From Dehalococcoidia bacterium UBA2991 (GTDB lineage Bacteria; Chloroflexota; Dehalococcoidia; Tepidiformales; Tepidiformaceae), in NCBI GenBank assembly GCA_002346645.1, contig DEAD01000013.1, positions 165,260 to 229,259 on the forward strand: 64,000 nucleotides of DNA, given 5' to 3'. The position numbers and the translations under genes were made by a program. Every line of letters begins with the position of its first letter. The first letter of the stretch is position 1. This document shows, one piece after another, positions 17,520 through 26,492 of the stretch. The notes under the pieces were generated by a model. It was not told where the DNA came from and ran no database searches. It was given only the letters and a program-made list of their open reading frames with translations.

Positions 17520-18314
17520 CTACCAGGCAGTCCAACCTCCATCGACATGGAGGACCTGTCCCGTCACAAAGTCACTCGCACTACTGGCTAGAAAAATAAC
17601 AGCACCGGCAAGCTCATGTGGTTGGCCCCAGCGCCCAACGGGCGTTCGCTCCTCGATGAAGGCCCGCCGCTCAGGATCATCGTATAAGGGCCGCGTTAGA
17701 TCAGTTTCAAAGTAGGTGGGAGCAAGGCTGTTTACCTGCACACCTTCTGTAGCCCATTCGACAGCCAAAACTTTCGTTAGCTGTTCTATGCCACCCTTTG
17801 AGGAAGCGTAGGCAGCCTGGTTAGGAAGAGCGACGCTGCCCAAAATACTGGAAAGATTGATGATCTTTCCAGATTGCTGTTCTACGAAGTGCCGGCCCGC
17901 CGCCCTCGCACAATTGAAGTAGCCTTTCAGGTTAGTTTGGACAACAAAATCAAACTCGTCAGGCGTAATCTCCAACGCTGCCTTACGTACATTGGTGCCA
18001 GCATTATTGACCAACACATCAAGGCGACCGAGTTCCTCAATAGCAGTCTTTACAAGGGCCTCGCAAGCGTCAGGTGAAGTAACGTCTGTGGGTACTACAA
18101 CAGCTCGGCGACCGAGCTCCTCTATCTCTCTGCCAAGACTATGAAGCTCCTTAGCCGTGCGACTAGCTAATACTAGGTCAGCACCAGCTGCTCCCAAAGC
18201 GAGCGCCATGGTGTGCCCAAGACCTCGTCCTGCGCCAGTCATAATTGCAACGCGACCGCTAAGATCGAATAGTTGGGTGCCGAGCAGCTCTGGTCGGTCT
18301 TCACTAGTACTCAT
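17520..18314 (-). CDS. Short-chain dehydrogenase/reductase
   Basis: A 264-residue classical SDR. Cofactor motif TGAGRGLG at about 26-33, NNAG at the fourth strand, catalytic Ser in INLSSILGS, Tyr and Lys in YASSKGGIEQL, and a C-terminal GQVLHVDGGWTAW. It most resembles gluconate 5-dehydrogenase/3-oxoacyl reductase-type enzymes; the substrate is not predictable. It is convergent with the VOC gene (10 bp apart), and its ATG overlaps the stop of the ABC permease by 4 bp, suggesting cotranscription with the transporter. Confidence 0.9.
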   Translation of the reverse strand: MSTSEDRPELLGTQLFDLSGRVAIMTGAGRGLGHTMALALGAAGADLVLASRTAKELHSLGREIEELGRRAVVVPTDVTSPDACEALVKTAIEELGRLDVLVNNAGTNVRKAALEITPDEFDFVVQTNLKGYFNCARAAGRHFVEQQSGKIINLSSILGSVALPNQAAYASSKGGIEQLTKVLAVEWATEGVQVNSLAPTYFETDLTRPLYDDPERRAFIEERTPVGRWGQPHELAGAVIFLASSASDFVTGQVLHVDGGWTAW

Positions 18315-21300
18315 TCGTAACGAAGAGCCTCAGCCACCGCTACACGCGAAGCACTTTGGGCGGGGAACCAGGTCATGATCATCGAAGCTCCGAAGGCAAT
18401 TCCACAAATGACAATAAGTTGCAGCCAAGGAACTATGAAGTCACTGCCCTGCGAAACATCACCGATGCTTCCAGAAGTAAACAGCACCCATGAAAGGGAA
18501 ACGCCTAACACTGCTCCCATGACAATACCGGAAAGTGCTACAAAGCCTGACTCAAAAACGAAGCTGAGAGCAACCATTGAGCGCTGGTAGCCTATTGCAC
18601 GGAGCATCCCGATTTGCTGGCGACGTTCTACAACGGCACGAAAGGCAATTACCCCTAACGCCGCAATACCAATGATGAGCCCCAATCCCATAAAGCCCTG
18701 AAAGAGAAGCAGAAAGCCCTGAGAGGCTGATCGCTGATCTTCGAGCTGCTTCTGCAACGATTTAGCCGAGGCCTGAATGAGAGCAGATTCGATCGATTTG
18801 GCGAAGGCTTCCTGGTCTATACCATCACTAGTCTTGACCGAAAAAATCTGCGTGTCGGAATCAGGATATGCAGCAAGAAGAAGGTCACGCTGCACAATAA
18901 CTCCACCAAAGAAAACATCGGCAGGGTCATCCATTTGACCAATGACCTTAACGGAGACCTGTGTATTAGTTCCTGGATCTCGGAGACGAAGAGTAAATGG
19001 CTCAAATCCATCCTCCACCCAATCGGGATCGATTCGGAGAATATCTCTCTCTACAAAGGCTCCCCCACTAGTGAGTCCCCCGGGAATGACAGCGAGGGAA
19101 GCATCTTTTGCAACGGCATTCCACACGGCCGCGTCGCTTTCGTAACCTGCAGCTCGGCGCTTAATCCCAAGCTCGTTTGTCTCAAAAAAGGCCAAGTCGG
19201 CACCAATGACGGTATACCGCCCAACAGCGCTAGCGGAGTCCGCACCTGGAAGGTAGACCGAAATCTCTGTCTCCTCAGGAAACGCGATGCGCTGCTCTGC
19301 AACAGCCAATATTGGCGAAGTGTCGACGCCTTGCTCCTCAAGCAGCTCAATGAGGTCATCGGCCCGATTGTTGCTATTAACAAAGACAAGGGTATTAAAG
19401 CCACCTTTCGCATCGTCAGAAAGGAAGATCTTGTCAAAGTTATCGTTCACGGTAGAGAACATGACTAGAGAAAAAGTAATCAGGCCGATCATCATGATCG
19501 TCATTCCCGTCCGCATGCGAGCGGTGAGTGGGTAGGCAACGGCGGTCTTGATGGCAGGCACGATGCGCCCTAACCGGGCTCCTAGAGTAGCGACAGGCGG
19601 CAACAAAATGTCAGCGTTATAGACAATTATGAAAGTGCCACACGCAACCATGACGAGACCACTAAGGAAGAACAGCTCTGGTCCGCCCTCAAGATCACCA
19701 ATGATGAAATCAAAGACACCTGCAGGAGAGGCATACCAAAACGCTAGTAATAGGATGGCGAGAATAGTGAAAGACGATCGCTCCGCCACGCGAAAATAGC
19801 GCAAAGTGAAGGCCCCCCACGCAAACACAAGAGAGACCCCGCCGGCAAAAGAGAAAAAGCTGTTGAAGGAGAAGGCAAGGGCCATTAGAAAGCCAGCCAA
19901 AACCAAACCTATCACGCCAAATCCTGCCCCATACGCGATAGGGCGATTGCGTTCCTGACCTGCAACTAGCACAAAACCAACAGGAGGCAGAAGGATGCCC
20001 AAGGTTATGAGCCACATCCCGGGCTCCGACCTCCGATCACGCATAAAGCGAACAATGACCATTGCCACGAGATAGAACGGAATCAGGGGAACCAGCAGGA
20101 ATGGCCACACCGGAATCAACTGACCGGGGATGCGTTCATTAGCAGGGGCGCCGTAGTTGTGCCTTCTCAACACGTGGATATATAGCCCAAGCAGGCCGAA
20201 CAAAAGTCCGATTGTAAGTACAGCAGCATTCATGACGGCACGCGCGTACCCAATCCAAGTACCTGCCTCGGGATTCGTAAGGATTGGCTCGGGCAAGTCG
20301 CGAATAGCAGAAACGATATTGAGACGGCTGGCGCGCACAGCCGCGAAGAAAATCACAACGAAGGTCGAAATAACGCCGAGGCAAAATGAGACGATAAGAC
20401 TACGAAGGGTCAACGAAGTACGCAGCTCGACCCCAAGTCCTGCCTCTGCAATGTTGTTGATGAGCTCAACCATCCCGAAAGTCACAAAAACTCCAGCGAC
20501 AAGCCCGATGATGGCTGCCCCAAGGTCATAACCCATCCCCTCGGCGAGGAAGGATTCCACAAGGTGCCTTCGCTTAGCACCGACAGCACGAGCCATCCCC
20601 ATTTCCGGTTTCCGTTCCGCGGCAAGCATGATGAAGATGAGAAATATCAAGAGGATGCCTGCAGCGATAGAGAAAAGCCCAAAGATTAGGAAAATCGAAG
20701 TGAAGATGCTTGCAAAAGTCTGCACTAACTCTGTCAAGTCCTTCTTCATCGCCTCCACTTTGTAAGGCTTTCCTTGAATAGCTTCCTTTAGCTTCACTTC
20801 AACTACATCAGAACGGCGTAAGCCTTCGCTCACACCACCAGTGTTGGTTACAAGTACTGCCTCCGCACTGTCGCTTTGACCCAGCAAACGAGAAAGGAAA
20901 TCGAAACTTACGGCACCTCCTGGGAACGAAGAGGGACCAAAGTTAAAGCTGCCACTCAAAAGGGTGTTGGGAGCGATCGTTACCACCTGTACCTCCACCG
21001 GGACCCCCTGATAAAAAAGCAGGAGAGTGTGGCCAACCTCGGCACCCACCTCACTAGCAAGGTCCTCATTGATGGCAATCTGGTTGCCGCTCAGGGTGAC
21101 AGTGTCCCCGTCCAAGTCACGCAGAGAACCAAAGGCCTCAGCATCAATAGTGTCGTAAGCCACAATCGTCGTGGCTGATTCATTCAAAAGGGTGTTGGAA
21201 TTGACCACTGGAAGAGTCTCGGAACGCACTGCGAGAAACCCTTCGATGTCTGGATCAGCACTGAATTCCCGCTGCCACTCCACCACATCCGCCATTGCGA

Positions 21301-21631
21301 CAACCCGCTCATCCTCTGGACGAGGATGGTTCTCCTCATCCCAAGAAATCGTCATGTCGGACTCGCCGAGCAATTCATAAAGGTCATCAGTGACGCTGTT
21401 TGAGAGAGTGTCCCCAGTTCCAAAAGCGACCGTCATAATTACGGTCGCAAGCATTAGGCCAAAAACAATGAGGGTTGTCTGAGCGGGACGTCGGGGGATA
21501 TTCCGTAACCCAGTTTTAAACATGACCGGGTTACGGAAAGCTACCCATGCCAAGAGGGAACCGATGAGACCCGTAATCAAGATCACCCAAAGGGCGATCG
21601 CATTCATGGAGACGCCGAATAGCTCCTCCAA
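18311..21631 (-). CDS. FtsX/MacB-type ABC transporter permease, duplicated
   Basis: A 1106-residue membrane protein with two FtsX-like permease halves, each with a large extracytoplasmic insertion. An N-terminal membrane segment (about 10-30) precedes FKTGLRNIPRRPAQTTLIVFG; the first FtsX domain is around 310-440, a run of some eight further membrane segments covers 455-690, and the last FtsX domain is at 965-1100 (RRQQIGMLRAIGYQRSM). Mechanotransmission permeases of this type export lipids, lipoproteins or peptides rather than importing solutes. Start is TTG at 21631 or ATG at 21607; neither has a well-spaced ribosome site. The ATPase gene is immediately upstream. Confidence 0.9.
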   Translation of the reverse strand: MEELFGVSMNAIALWVILITGLIGSLLAWVAFRNPVMFKTGLRNIPRRPAQTTLIVFGLMLATVIMTVAFGTGDTLSNSVTDDLYELLGESDMTISWDEENHPRPEDERVVAMADVVEWQREFSADPDIEGFLAVRSETLPVVNSNTLLNESATTIVAYDTIDAEAFGSLRDLDGDTVTLSGNQIAINEDLASEVGAEVGHTLLLFYQGVPVEVQVVTIAPNTLLSGSFNFGPSSFPGGAVSFDFLSRLLGQSDSAEAVLVTNTGGVSEGLRRSDVVEVKLKEAIQGKPYKVEAMKKDLTELVQTFASIFTSIFLIFGLFSIAAGILLIFLIFIMLAAERKPEMGMARAVGAKRRHLVESFLAEGMGYDLGAAIIGLVAGVFVTFGMVELINNIAEAGLGVELRTSLTLRSLIVSFCLGVISTFVVIFFAAVRASRLNIVSAIRDLPEPILTNPEAGTWIGYARAVMNAAVLTIGLLFGLLGLYIHVLRRHNYGAPANERIPGQLIPVWPFLLVPLIPFYLVAMVIVRFMRDRRSEPGMWLITLGILLPPVGFVLVAGQERNRPIAYGAGFGVIGLVLAGFLMALAFSFNSFFSFAGGVSLVFAWGAFTLRYFRVAERSSFTILAILLLAFWYASPAGVFDFIIGDLEGGPELFFLSGLVMVACGTFIIVYNADILLPPVATLGARLGRIVPAIKTAVAYPLTARMRTGMTIMMIGLITFSLVMFSTVNDNFDKIFLSDDAKGGFNTLVFVNSNNRADDLIELLEEQGVDTSPILAVAEQRIAFPEETEISVYLPGADSASAVGRYTVIGADLAFFETNELGIKRRAAGYESDAAVWNAVAKDASLAVIPGGLTSGGAFVERDILRIDPDWVEDGFEPFTLRLRDPGTNTQVSVKVIGQMDDPADVFFGGVIVQRDLLLAAYPDSDTQIFSVKTSDGIDQEAFAKSIESALIQASAKSLQKQLEDQRSASQGFLLLFQGFMGLGLIIGIAALGVIAFRAVVERRQQIGMLRAIGYQRSMVALSFVFESGFVALSGIVMGAVLGVSLSWVLFTSGSIGDVSQGSDFIVPWLQLIVICGIAFGASMIMTWFPAQSASRVAVAEALRYE

Positions 21632-21639
21632 GGCGGTAC

Positions 21640-22368
21640 CTAAGCCTGGGCCTGAACCAGGGGCCGGATGGCCTCCTCGCGTTCGATCAGGCCATCTCCC
21701 ATATAGATGGTGCGATGACAGCGCTCTGCAACTTCAGGCGCATGGGTGACGATAACCTGAGTCTGGTTGGCGGTTCCATTCAACTCCACTAGGAGGTCCA
21801 TAATGTCCCCAGCAGTCGTCGAGTCAAGAGCACCGGTGGGCTCATCCGCCCAAACGATAGAAGGACTGTTTACGACAGCCCGAGCCACAGTGACACGCTG
21901 CCTTTGACCACCTGAAAGTTGTGAAGGGCGATGACCGGCATAGGCCCTCAGATCCACTCGCTCGAGGGCTGCCATGGCCAACTCGCGAGCATCTCTAGGC
22001 TTTGTGCCGGACACAATGAGAGGGAGCTCTATGTTCTCCACTGCAGATAGGACAGGAAGGAGATTATAGGTTTGGAAGACAAATCCCATCCCCTGGGCAC
22101 GAAACTCAGTCTTTTCATTATCGGCCATTCGGACAATGTCCTCGCCGTTGATACTTACCTGCCCAGAGTCGAAAGTATCGAGGCCGGAAAGGCAATTGAG
22201 GAGAGTGGTCTTTCCGCAGCCAGAGGGGCCCATGACAGCCACCATCTCACCACGCGGCACCTGCAGATCGATACCCTGCAAAGCATGGACTTGTACCTCA
22301 CCAGTGTCATAGGTCTTCACAACATCCTTGGCATCGATTACCAGGTCTAAACTCTCATCAATCTTCAT
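21640..22368 (-). CDS. ABC transporter ATP-binding protein (LolD/MacB type)
   Basis: 242-residue ATPase powering the adjacent FtsX-type permease. Walker A is GPSGCGKTT, the signature is LSGGQRQRVTVARA, Walker B plus glutamate is IVWADEPTGALDS, and the H-loop is VIVTHAPEVAERC. ATG at 22368 is preferred over an in-frame GTG at 22386 because AGGAG lies five bases upstream of the ATG. It is the first gene of the permease-SDR operon. Confidence 0.94.
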   Translation of the reverse strand: MKIDESLDLVIDAKDVVKTYDTGEVQVHALQGIDLQVPRGEMVAVMGPSGCGKTTLLNCLSGLDTFDSGQVSINGEDIVRMADNEKTEFRAQGMGFVFQTYNLLPVLSAVENIELPLIVSGTKPRDARELAMAALERVDLRAYAGHRPSQLSGGQRQRVTVARAVVNSPSIVWADEPTGALDSTTAGDIMDLLVELNGTANQTQVIVTHAPEVAERCHRTIYMGDGLIEREEAIRPLVQAQA

Positions 22369-22569
22369 GACGGCTCCTGCCAGCACTACTCCCAGACCCC
22401 TTCAGAAAATGCACAGCCACTGTCCTTGAGATGACACGAATCTAATCGGAATTCCAATCACTGGGAAGTCCATCCTGGAATAGGAGTCGACTTCACAGAG
22501 TGGTAGGGGGGGCACTCCTCGAGGGTGCACACATGAATGTACATGAGCACAATGTAGAGGAGGCATCAT

Positions 22570-22722
22570 ATGAATGAAAATGAAGAGAGTCTGTCCGAAG
22601 TTGCACCGTCTCACACTGACGTCCGAACAGAGTACGACTTGGTCGACCAAGCCCTCGTTCTAGGGCTTGGAGCCATAGCTATTGTCGCAGGAACGGTCTT
22701 AGGACTGGTCTACACGACGTAG
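22570..22722 (+). CDS. 50-residue single-span membrane protein
   Basis: A small gene with a very strong ribosome site (GAGGAGG, six bases before ATG). The product has an acidic N-terminal half (MNENEESLSEV) and a C-terminal hydrophobic span (about residues 29-48, GLGAIAIVAGTVLGLV) ending in YTT. It is divergent from the ABC transporter operon, 200 bp away. I do not know its family. The ribosome site, sensible topology and clean TAG stop make it more than a chance frame; it might be an accessory subunit of a membrane complex. Confidence 0.65.
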   Translation: MNENEESLSEVAPSHTDVRTEYDLVDQALVLGLGAIAIVAGTVLGLVYTT

Positions 22723-22777
22723 ACGCGACCAGCCCAAAAGCTAAGGAAATAATCCGTCCAGGACATCCTAGGCAGAG

Positions 22778-22783
22778 TATCAT
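22778..22783 (+). promoter_or_regulatory. -10 element (TATCAT), leaderless start for the DUF402 gene
   Basis: TATCAT is followed by six bases and the ATG at 22790, the same geometry as at 15476 and 40750. There is no Shine-Dalgarno sequence in front of the gene. Confidence 0.5.
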
Positions 22784-22789
22784 CGGCAT

Positions 22790-23284
22790 ATGCGCAGCGC
22801 CCAAATCCCGCGTGGGGACCCACTGCTGTTACGCGTCACCAAATACGATGGCGAGGCGCATTGGATCCAGCACCTTCGAGTACTCTCCGATGACGGTTCG
22901 CTCCTACGCGCACACGCCTCCGCCGGAAGCCCTATCTTCACCAGTCGTGGCGAGTTTCGCTCTCGCTACGATAGTTTCGTTCACTTCTGGCGAGACCGGT
23001 GGTACAACGTATTTCGGCTCGCCAAGCCAGGAGAAGAGACTGCACTCTGGTACTGCAACGTAACAACTCCTCCTGAGTTCGACGACGGTGAGATTCGATA
23101 CATCGACCTTGATCTTGACATCACCGTGCGGGCAGGAGGAACTATTGAATTGCTAGATGCGGACGAATTCGAAGAACACAGGCTCAAATATGGATACCCA
23201 GAGGATGTCGTAGCTCATGCACAAGGAGCTGTAGCCGAGCTTTCCGCATTAGCCCAGCATCATCAGTTTCCGTTCGACCTTTAG
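22790..23284 (+). CDS. DUF402 family protein
   Basis: A 164-residue DUF402 protein, a family that includes FomD-type nucleotide diphosphatases/phosphatases. The DUF402 core is recognisable: WYNVFRLAKPGEETALWYCNV followed by the acidic, metal-binding segment YIDLDLDITVRAGG and LLDADEFEEHRLKYGYPE. A nucleotide- or CoA-ester-cleaving role is possible but not demonstrable here. The gene sits alone, leaderless, 39 bp before argS. Confidence 0.85.
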   Translation: MRSAQIPRGDPLLLRVTKYDGEAHWIQHLRVLSDDGSLLRAHASAGSPIFTSRGEFRSRYDSFVHFWRDRWYNVFRLAKPGEETALWYCNVTTPPEFDDGEIRYIDLDLDITVRAGGTIELLDADEFEEHRLKYGYPEDVVAHAQGAVAELSALAQHHQFPFDL

Positions 23285-23311
23285 CCCCTCCCCTGGTGGG
23301 GCCCGAAGCGA

Positions 23312-23317
23312 TAGGCT
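23312..23317 (+). promoter_or_regulatory. -10 element (TAGGCT), leaderless start for argS
   Basis: TAGGCT is followed by six bases and the ATG at 23324. No purine-rich ribosome site precedes the gene. The hexamer is only a TAnnnT match, so this relies on the repeated spacing seen elsewhere. Confidence 0.4.
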
Positions 23318-23323
23318 TTGGCC

Positions 23324-25027
23324 ATGACTGAAAGCATAGCGCTCCGAGATCGCGTGGGGGCGCTCGTAGAGAAAGCAACACAAGCTGCCATAAAGGCAGG
23401 GAGCCTTCCGGATATTGCCCTGCCCGAAGTCCTTATCGAGCGACCTCGCGATGCCGCACACGGCGACTACGCAAGCTCACTCCCCCTACGCCTTGCACGC
23501 TCAGCAATGATGCCACCACTCGCCATTGCCGAAGCAATCTCCGAGCAGTTAAAAGCGGGCGAAATAATTGACACACCGGAGATTGCCCCCCCCGGTTTCA
23601 TTAACCTCAGACTGGCTGAAAGTTTTGTACAAAGCGAAATCAACCGCATCATCGAACAGGGACCCGAGTTCGCAAACTGCAATCTCGGCCGGGGGCAACG
23701 AGCGCAAATAGAGTTCGTTTCCGCCAACCCCACCGGCCCCCTACACGTTGGCAACGGACGCGGCGCTGCGATCGGAGACACGCTAGCAGCATCCCTTGCA
23801 GCAGCTGGATATCAGGTGGAGAGGGAATACTACGTAAACGACGCCGGCACACAGGCTGACGTGTTCGCAGAAACTCTGTACGCCCGTTATCAGCAGCAGT
23901 TCGACCGCGATGTGCCCATCCCGGATAACGGCTATCCAGGAGAGTACATGGTCGAACTAGCGATGGCACTCCGCCAGCAGGAGGCCGACCGGTTCCTTGC
24001 CGCTCCTACTGATCCACCAGCACCAGAACTCCGGGAAATTGGCATCGAGCTCATGATCAACGAAATCAGGAGCACGCTAACCAACTTCGGAACCCAATAT
24101 GACCGCTGGTACAGCGAGCGTTCGCTCTATCAAGGAGACAACCCCGCTTATGACGAAGCCCTCTCAGGCCTCCGCAGCAATGGCCATCTTGCAGAGCGAG
24201 AAGGGGCTCTCTGGCTCACATCAAGCAACCTCGGCGAGGACAAAGATAACGTGGTCGTTCGTTCTGACGGACGCCCGACCTACTTCGCCAGCGACATTGC
24301 CTACCACTACGACAAGTTTCAACGACGAGGCTTTGACCTCGTAATAGACGTATGGGGCGCAGATCACCATGGGCACGTCTCGCGTCTAAAAGTGGCAACT
24401 GAAGCTGTCGCAGGGAAGGGTGAGGCCCTACATGTCCTCCTCTACCAGTTGGTCACTCTAAAGCGGGGAGAGGAGATCGTACGCCTTTCAAAGCGAGGCG
24501 GAGAAATCATCACACTGGATGAACTAGTGGAGGAAGTTGGACCCGATGCAGCACGCTTCTTCTTTTTACTACGAGCCCCTAACTCACAGATGGAGTTCGA
24601 CCTAGACCTGGCAGTGAAACGGTCCAACGAAAATCCCGTTTATTACATCCAATACGCGCATGCACGGTTGGCAAGCATCCTCGAACGAGCCGCGAGAGAG
24701 GGGCATATTCCGGAGGAGGGGGATGTCGCCCTTTTAAAAGCCCCTCACGAGCTAGCACTTGTGCGGGAAATGCTAAGACTTTCAGAAGTAATCGAATTAG
24801 TGGCAACAACATATGAGCCGCAGCACCTAGCTCACTATGGGATCGAACTGGCCACCTCGTTTCATGCCTTTAATGACGCATTTCGACAGCAAGGCGATCC
24901 AAACCTAAAAGTACTCACAGATAACACCGCTCTGACGGCAGCACGCCTACGCCTCGTGCTGGCAGCAAAGACTGCGCTCGGCCGAGTGCTAGACCTAATG
25001 GGAATGAACGCACCTGAAAGTATGTAG
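23324..25027 (+). CDS. argS: Arginyl-tRNA synthetase
   Basis: Class I synthetase of 567 residues. The HIGH-type motif is in NPTGPLHVGNGRGAAIGD, after an Add-1 N-terminal domain with ERPRDAAHGDYASS; the catalytic domain contains DNVVVRSDGRPTYFASDIA and WGADHHGHV, then the degenerate KMSK region VRLSKRGGEIITLDEL. The C-terminal DALR anticodon-binding domain ends in LGRVLDLMGM. ATG at 23324 is used; an in-frame TTG at 23318 adds two residues. Convergent with the DUF429 gene. Confidence 0.97.
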   Translation: MTESIALRDRVGALVEKATQAAIKAGSLPDIALPEVLIERPRDAAHGDYASSLPLRLARSAMMPPLAIAEAISEQLKAGEIIDTPEIAPPGFINLRLAESFVQSEINRIIEQGPEFANCNLGRGQRAQIEFVSANPTGPLHVGNGRGAAIGDTLAASLAAAGYQVEREYYVNDAGTQADVFAETLYARYQQQFDRDVPIPDNGYPGEYMVELAMALRQQEADRFLAAPTDPPAPELREIGIELMINEIRSTLTNFGTQYDRWYSERSLYQGDNPAYDEALSGLRSNGHLAEREGALWLTSSNLGEDKDNVVVRSDGRPTYFASDIAYHYDKFQRRGFDLVIDVWGADHHGHVSRLKVATEAVAGKGEALHVLLYQLVTLKRGEEIVRLSKRGGEIITLDELVEEVGPDAARFFFLLRAPNSQMEFDLDLAVKRSNENPVYYIQYAHARLASILERAAREGHIPEEGDVALLKAPHELALVREMLRLSEVIELVATTYEPQHLAHYGIELATSFHAFNDAFRQQGDPNLKVLTDNTALTAARLRLVLAAKTALGRVLDLMGMNAPESM

Positions 25028-25047
25028 CTACTTGGGAGGTGGCCCTA

Positions 25048-25800
25048 TTAATGCTGCTCACGTGGGGCAAGGATATATCCATTCAAATCGCCGATAGTTT
25101 CCCATTCATCGAAACGACTCCATAGCAGCCAGGCTGCGACCGCACAGGTAAGTCCGTCGAGAGTATCGTCAAGGCGTTTAAGGCTCGCACCTTTTGCCCT
25201 CAAAGGAGTATCTGGATGAAGGGCAATGCAAACGTCAGCATTTTCCAATACCCGTGGCGCAACCTCCTCTACTAGGGTTAACAACCGGCTTTGATACTGC
25301 TGCATAACCTCCCTACGGAAGGCAACACTGCGTCCTCTCTTTGGCTTATAGGGAAGCCGTTCGGGGATGCCGAAGAGACGCACGTGGACGGCATGAGGAA
25401 AAACTTCCAAAACTCCACGATAGTCGCGATCTCCCTCAAAACACCGAGCCGGGTCCAGGATGAAGCCGCGCCTTGCTAATGCCTTACCTAATTCGATTCC
25501 AGCGGTATAGCCCTTTCGCACAGCGTAATGGGCTTGGTGAGGGGAAGCCTTGTAGCGACTAAACCGTCGAGCAACCTCACGCTCGGCCCAACGCCGGGGC
25601 GTATATAGGAGGGGGGCATCAACTGTCACCACAACTGGCCCTTGGATCGCTGCAATCTCATTTGCAAGTTTTTCCGTGGGTAAGACGGCAGCCTCTATTC
25701 GCGTGCAGCGCAAATCTGATTGGGAATTCCCCTCCAACCAGCAAACACCACTCTCTCGATAGCTGCTCCAAGCAAGGTCAAGGCCAACGAAGGTGGGCAT
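25048..25800 (-). CDS. DUF429 family protein
   Basis: 250 residues starting MPTFVGLDLAW, the usual DUF429 N-terminus, with an RNase H-like acidic core: GLDLAWSS, VTVDAPLLYTPRRWAEREV and a terminal TLDGLTCAVAAW segment with an acidic residue. These carboxylates suggest a metal-dependent nuclease fold, though no function is established. ATG at 25800 is favoured by homology-like N-terminus over a GTG-rich extension to 25977 that overlaps the divergent nitroreductase gene on the other strand. Confidence 0.82.
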   Translation of the reverse strand: MPTFVGLDLAWSSYRESGVCWLEGNSQSDLRCTRIEAAVLPTEKLANEIAAIQGPVVVTVDAPLLYTPRRWAEREVARRFSRYKASPHQAHYAVRKGYTAGIELGKALARRGFILDPARCFEGDRDYRGVLEVFPHAVHVRLFGIPERLPYKPKRGRSVAFRREVMQQYQSRLLTLVEEVAPRVLENADVCIALHPDTPLRAKGASLKRLDDTLDGLTCAVAAWLLWSRFDEWETIGDLNGYILAPREQH

Positions 25801-25862
25801 GGCGCGCCACCCTAGCACTGGTGAGCAGGGGATGGCACGATGTCCGACCCGGAGGGCGACCC

Positions 25863-26492
25863 ATGGAGAAACTGATCGAGGCAATCTCGGGAAGACGAGC
25901 GCAACGCGCATTCGCCCGTCGGGAAGTCCCTGAAGAGGAGCAGCAACTTCTGTGGCGAGCAGTATCCGTAGCGCCAAGTCATGGAAATGTGCAATCCGTC
26001 AGGTTATTAGTGGCACGGTCTTCCGCTGCACTAAAAAGCATTGCAGCGGCACTCTCGGATGGAAACCGGCATTGGGCCGCAAAAGCCCCTCTGCTTGTGG
26101 CACTCGGCGCACTACCTGAACACGAGCACACTGACTCCTACGGTGAAGAGCGTGCCCTCTGGTCCTTCCACTCCGGTATTGCAGCCGGAAATCTCATGGC
26201 GCAGGCTACCTCGCTAGGCCTGATCGCACATCCCATGGCTGGCTTCGAAGAGGCGACATTACGAAACGCCTTTGGGGCCCCCGAGGAGTTCCGAATCCTC
26301 GTCGTGTTCGCAATCGGGTACCCCGGACCCATCGAGTCATTACCAGAAGACTTGCAGCGCCGAGAAGAGAGCAAGCAGAAACGCCAGCCCTTAAACCGAC
26401 TTGTCGCCATCGACCGATGGCAGAAGCAAAACGAATTTCCTGCCCGAAACACCTCGCAGTCCCAACAAGACAGTGGCAAGCTAGAAAGCTAA
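25863..26492 (+). CDS. Nitroreductase-family FMN oxidoreductase
   Basis: 209 residues. The family N-terminus is intact (MEKLIEAISGRRAQRAF, with the RR FMN-phosphate contact), followed by AVSVAPSHGNVQSVRLLV and the dimer helix SFHSGIAAGNLMAQATSLGL, GLIAHPMAGF and IGYPGP. Reduces nitro, quinone or related substrates with NAD(P)H; specificity cannot be read. GGAGGG six bases before ATG 25863 fixes the start. It overlaps the DUF885 gene by one base (TAATG), so the two are coupled. Confidence 0.88.
   Translation: MEKLIEAISGRRAQRAFARREVPEEEQQLLWRAVSVAPSHGNVQSVRLLVARSSAALKSIAAALSDGNRHWAAKAPLLVALGALPEHEHTDSYGEERALWSFHSGIAAGNLMAQATSLGLIAHPMAGFEEATLRNAFGAPEEFRILVVFAIGYPGPIESLPEDLQRREESKQKRQPLNRLVAIDRWQKQNEFPARNTSQSQQDSGKLES

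Noticed and set aside
22402..22650. 82-aa minus-strand frame upstream of the ABC ATPase gene
   Set aside because: It is antisense to the 50-residue membrane gene, which has a strong ribosome site; composition is rich in Cys, His and Phe with no domain.
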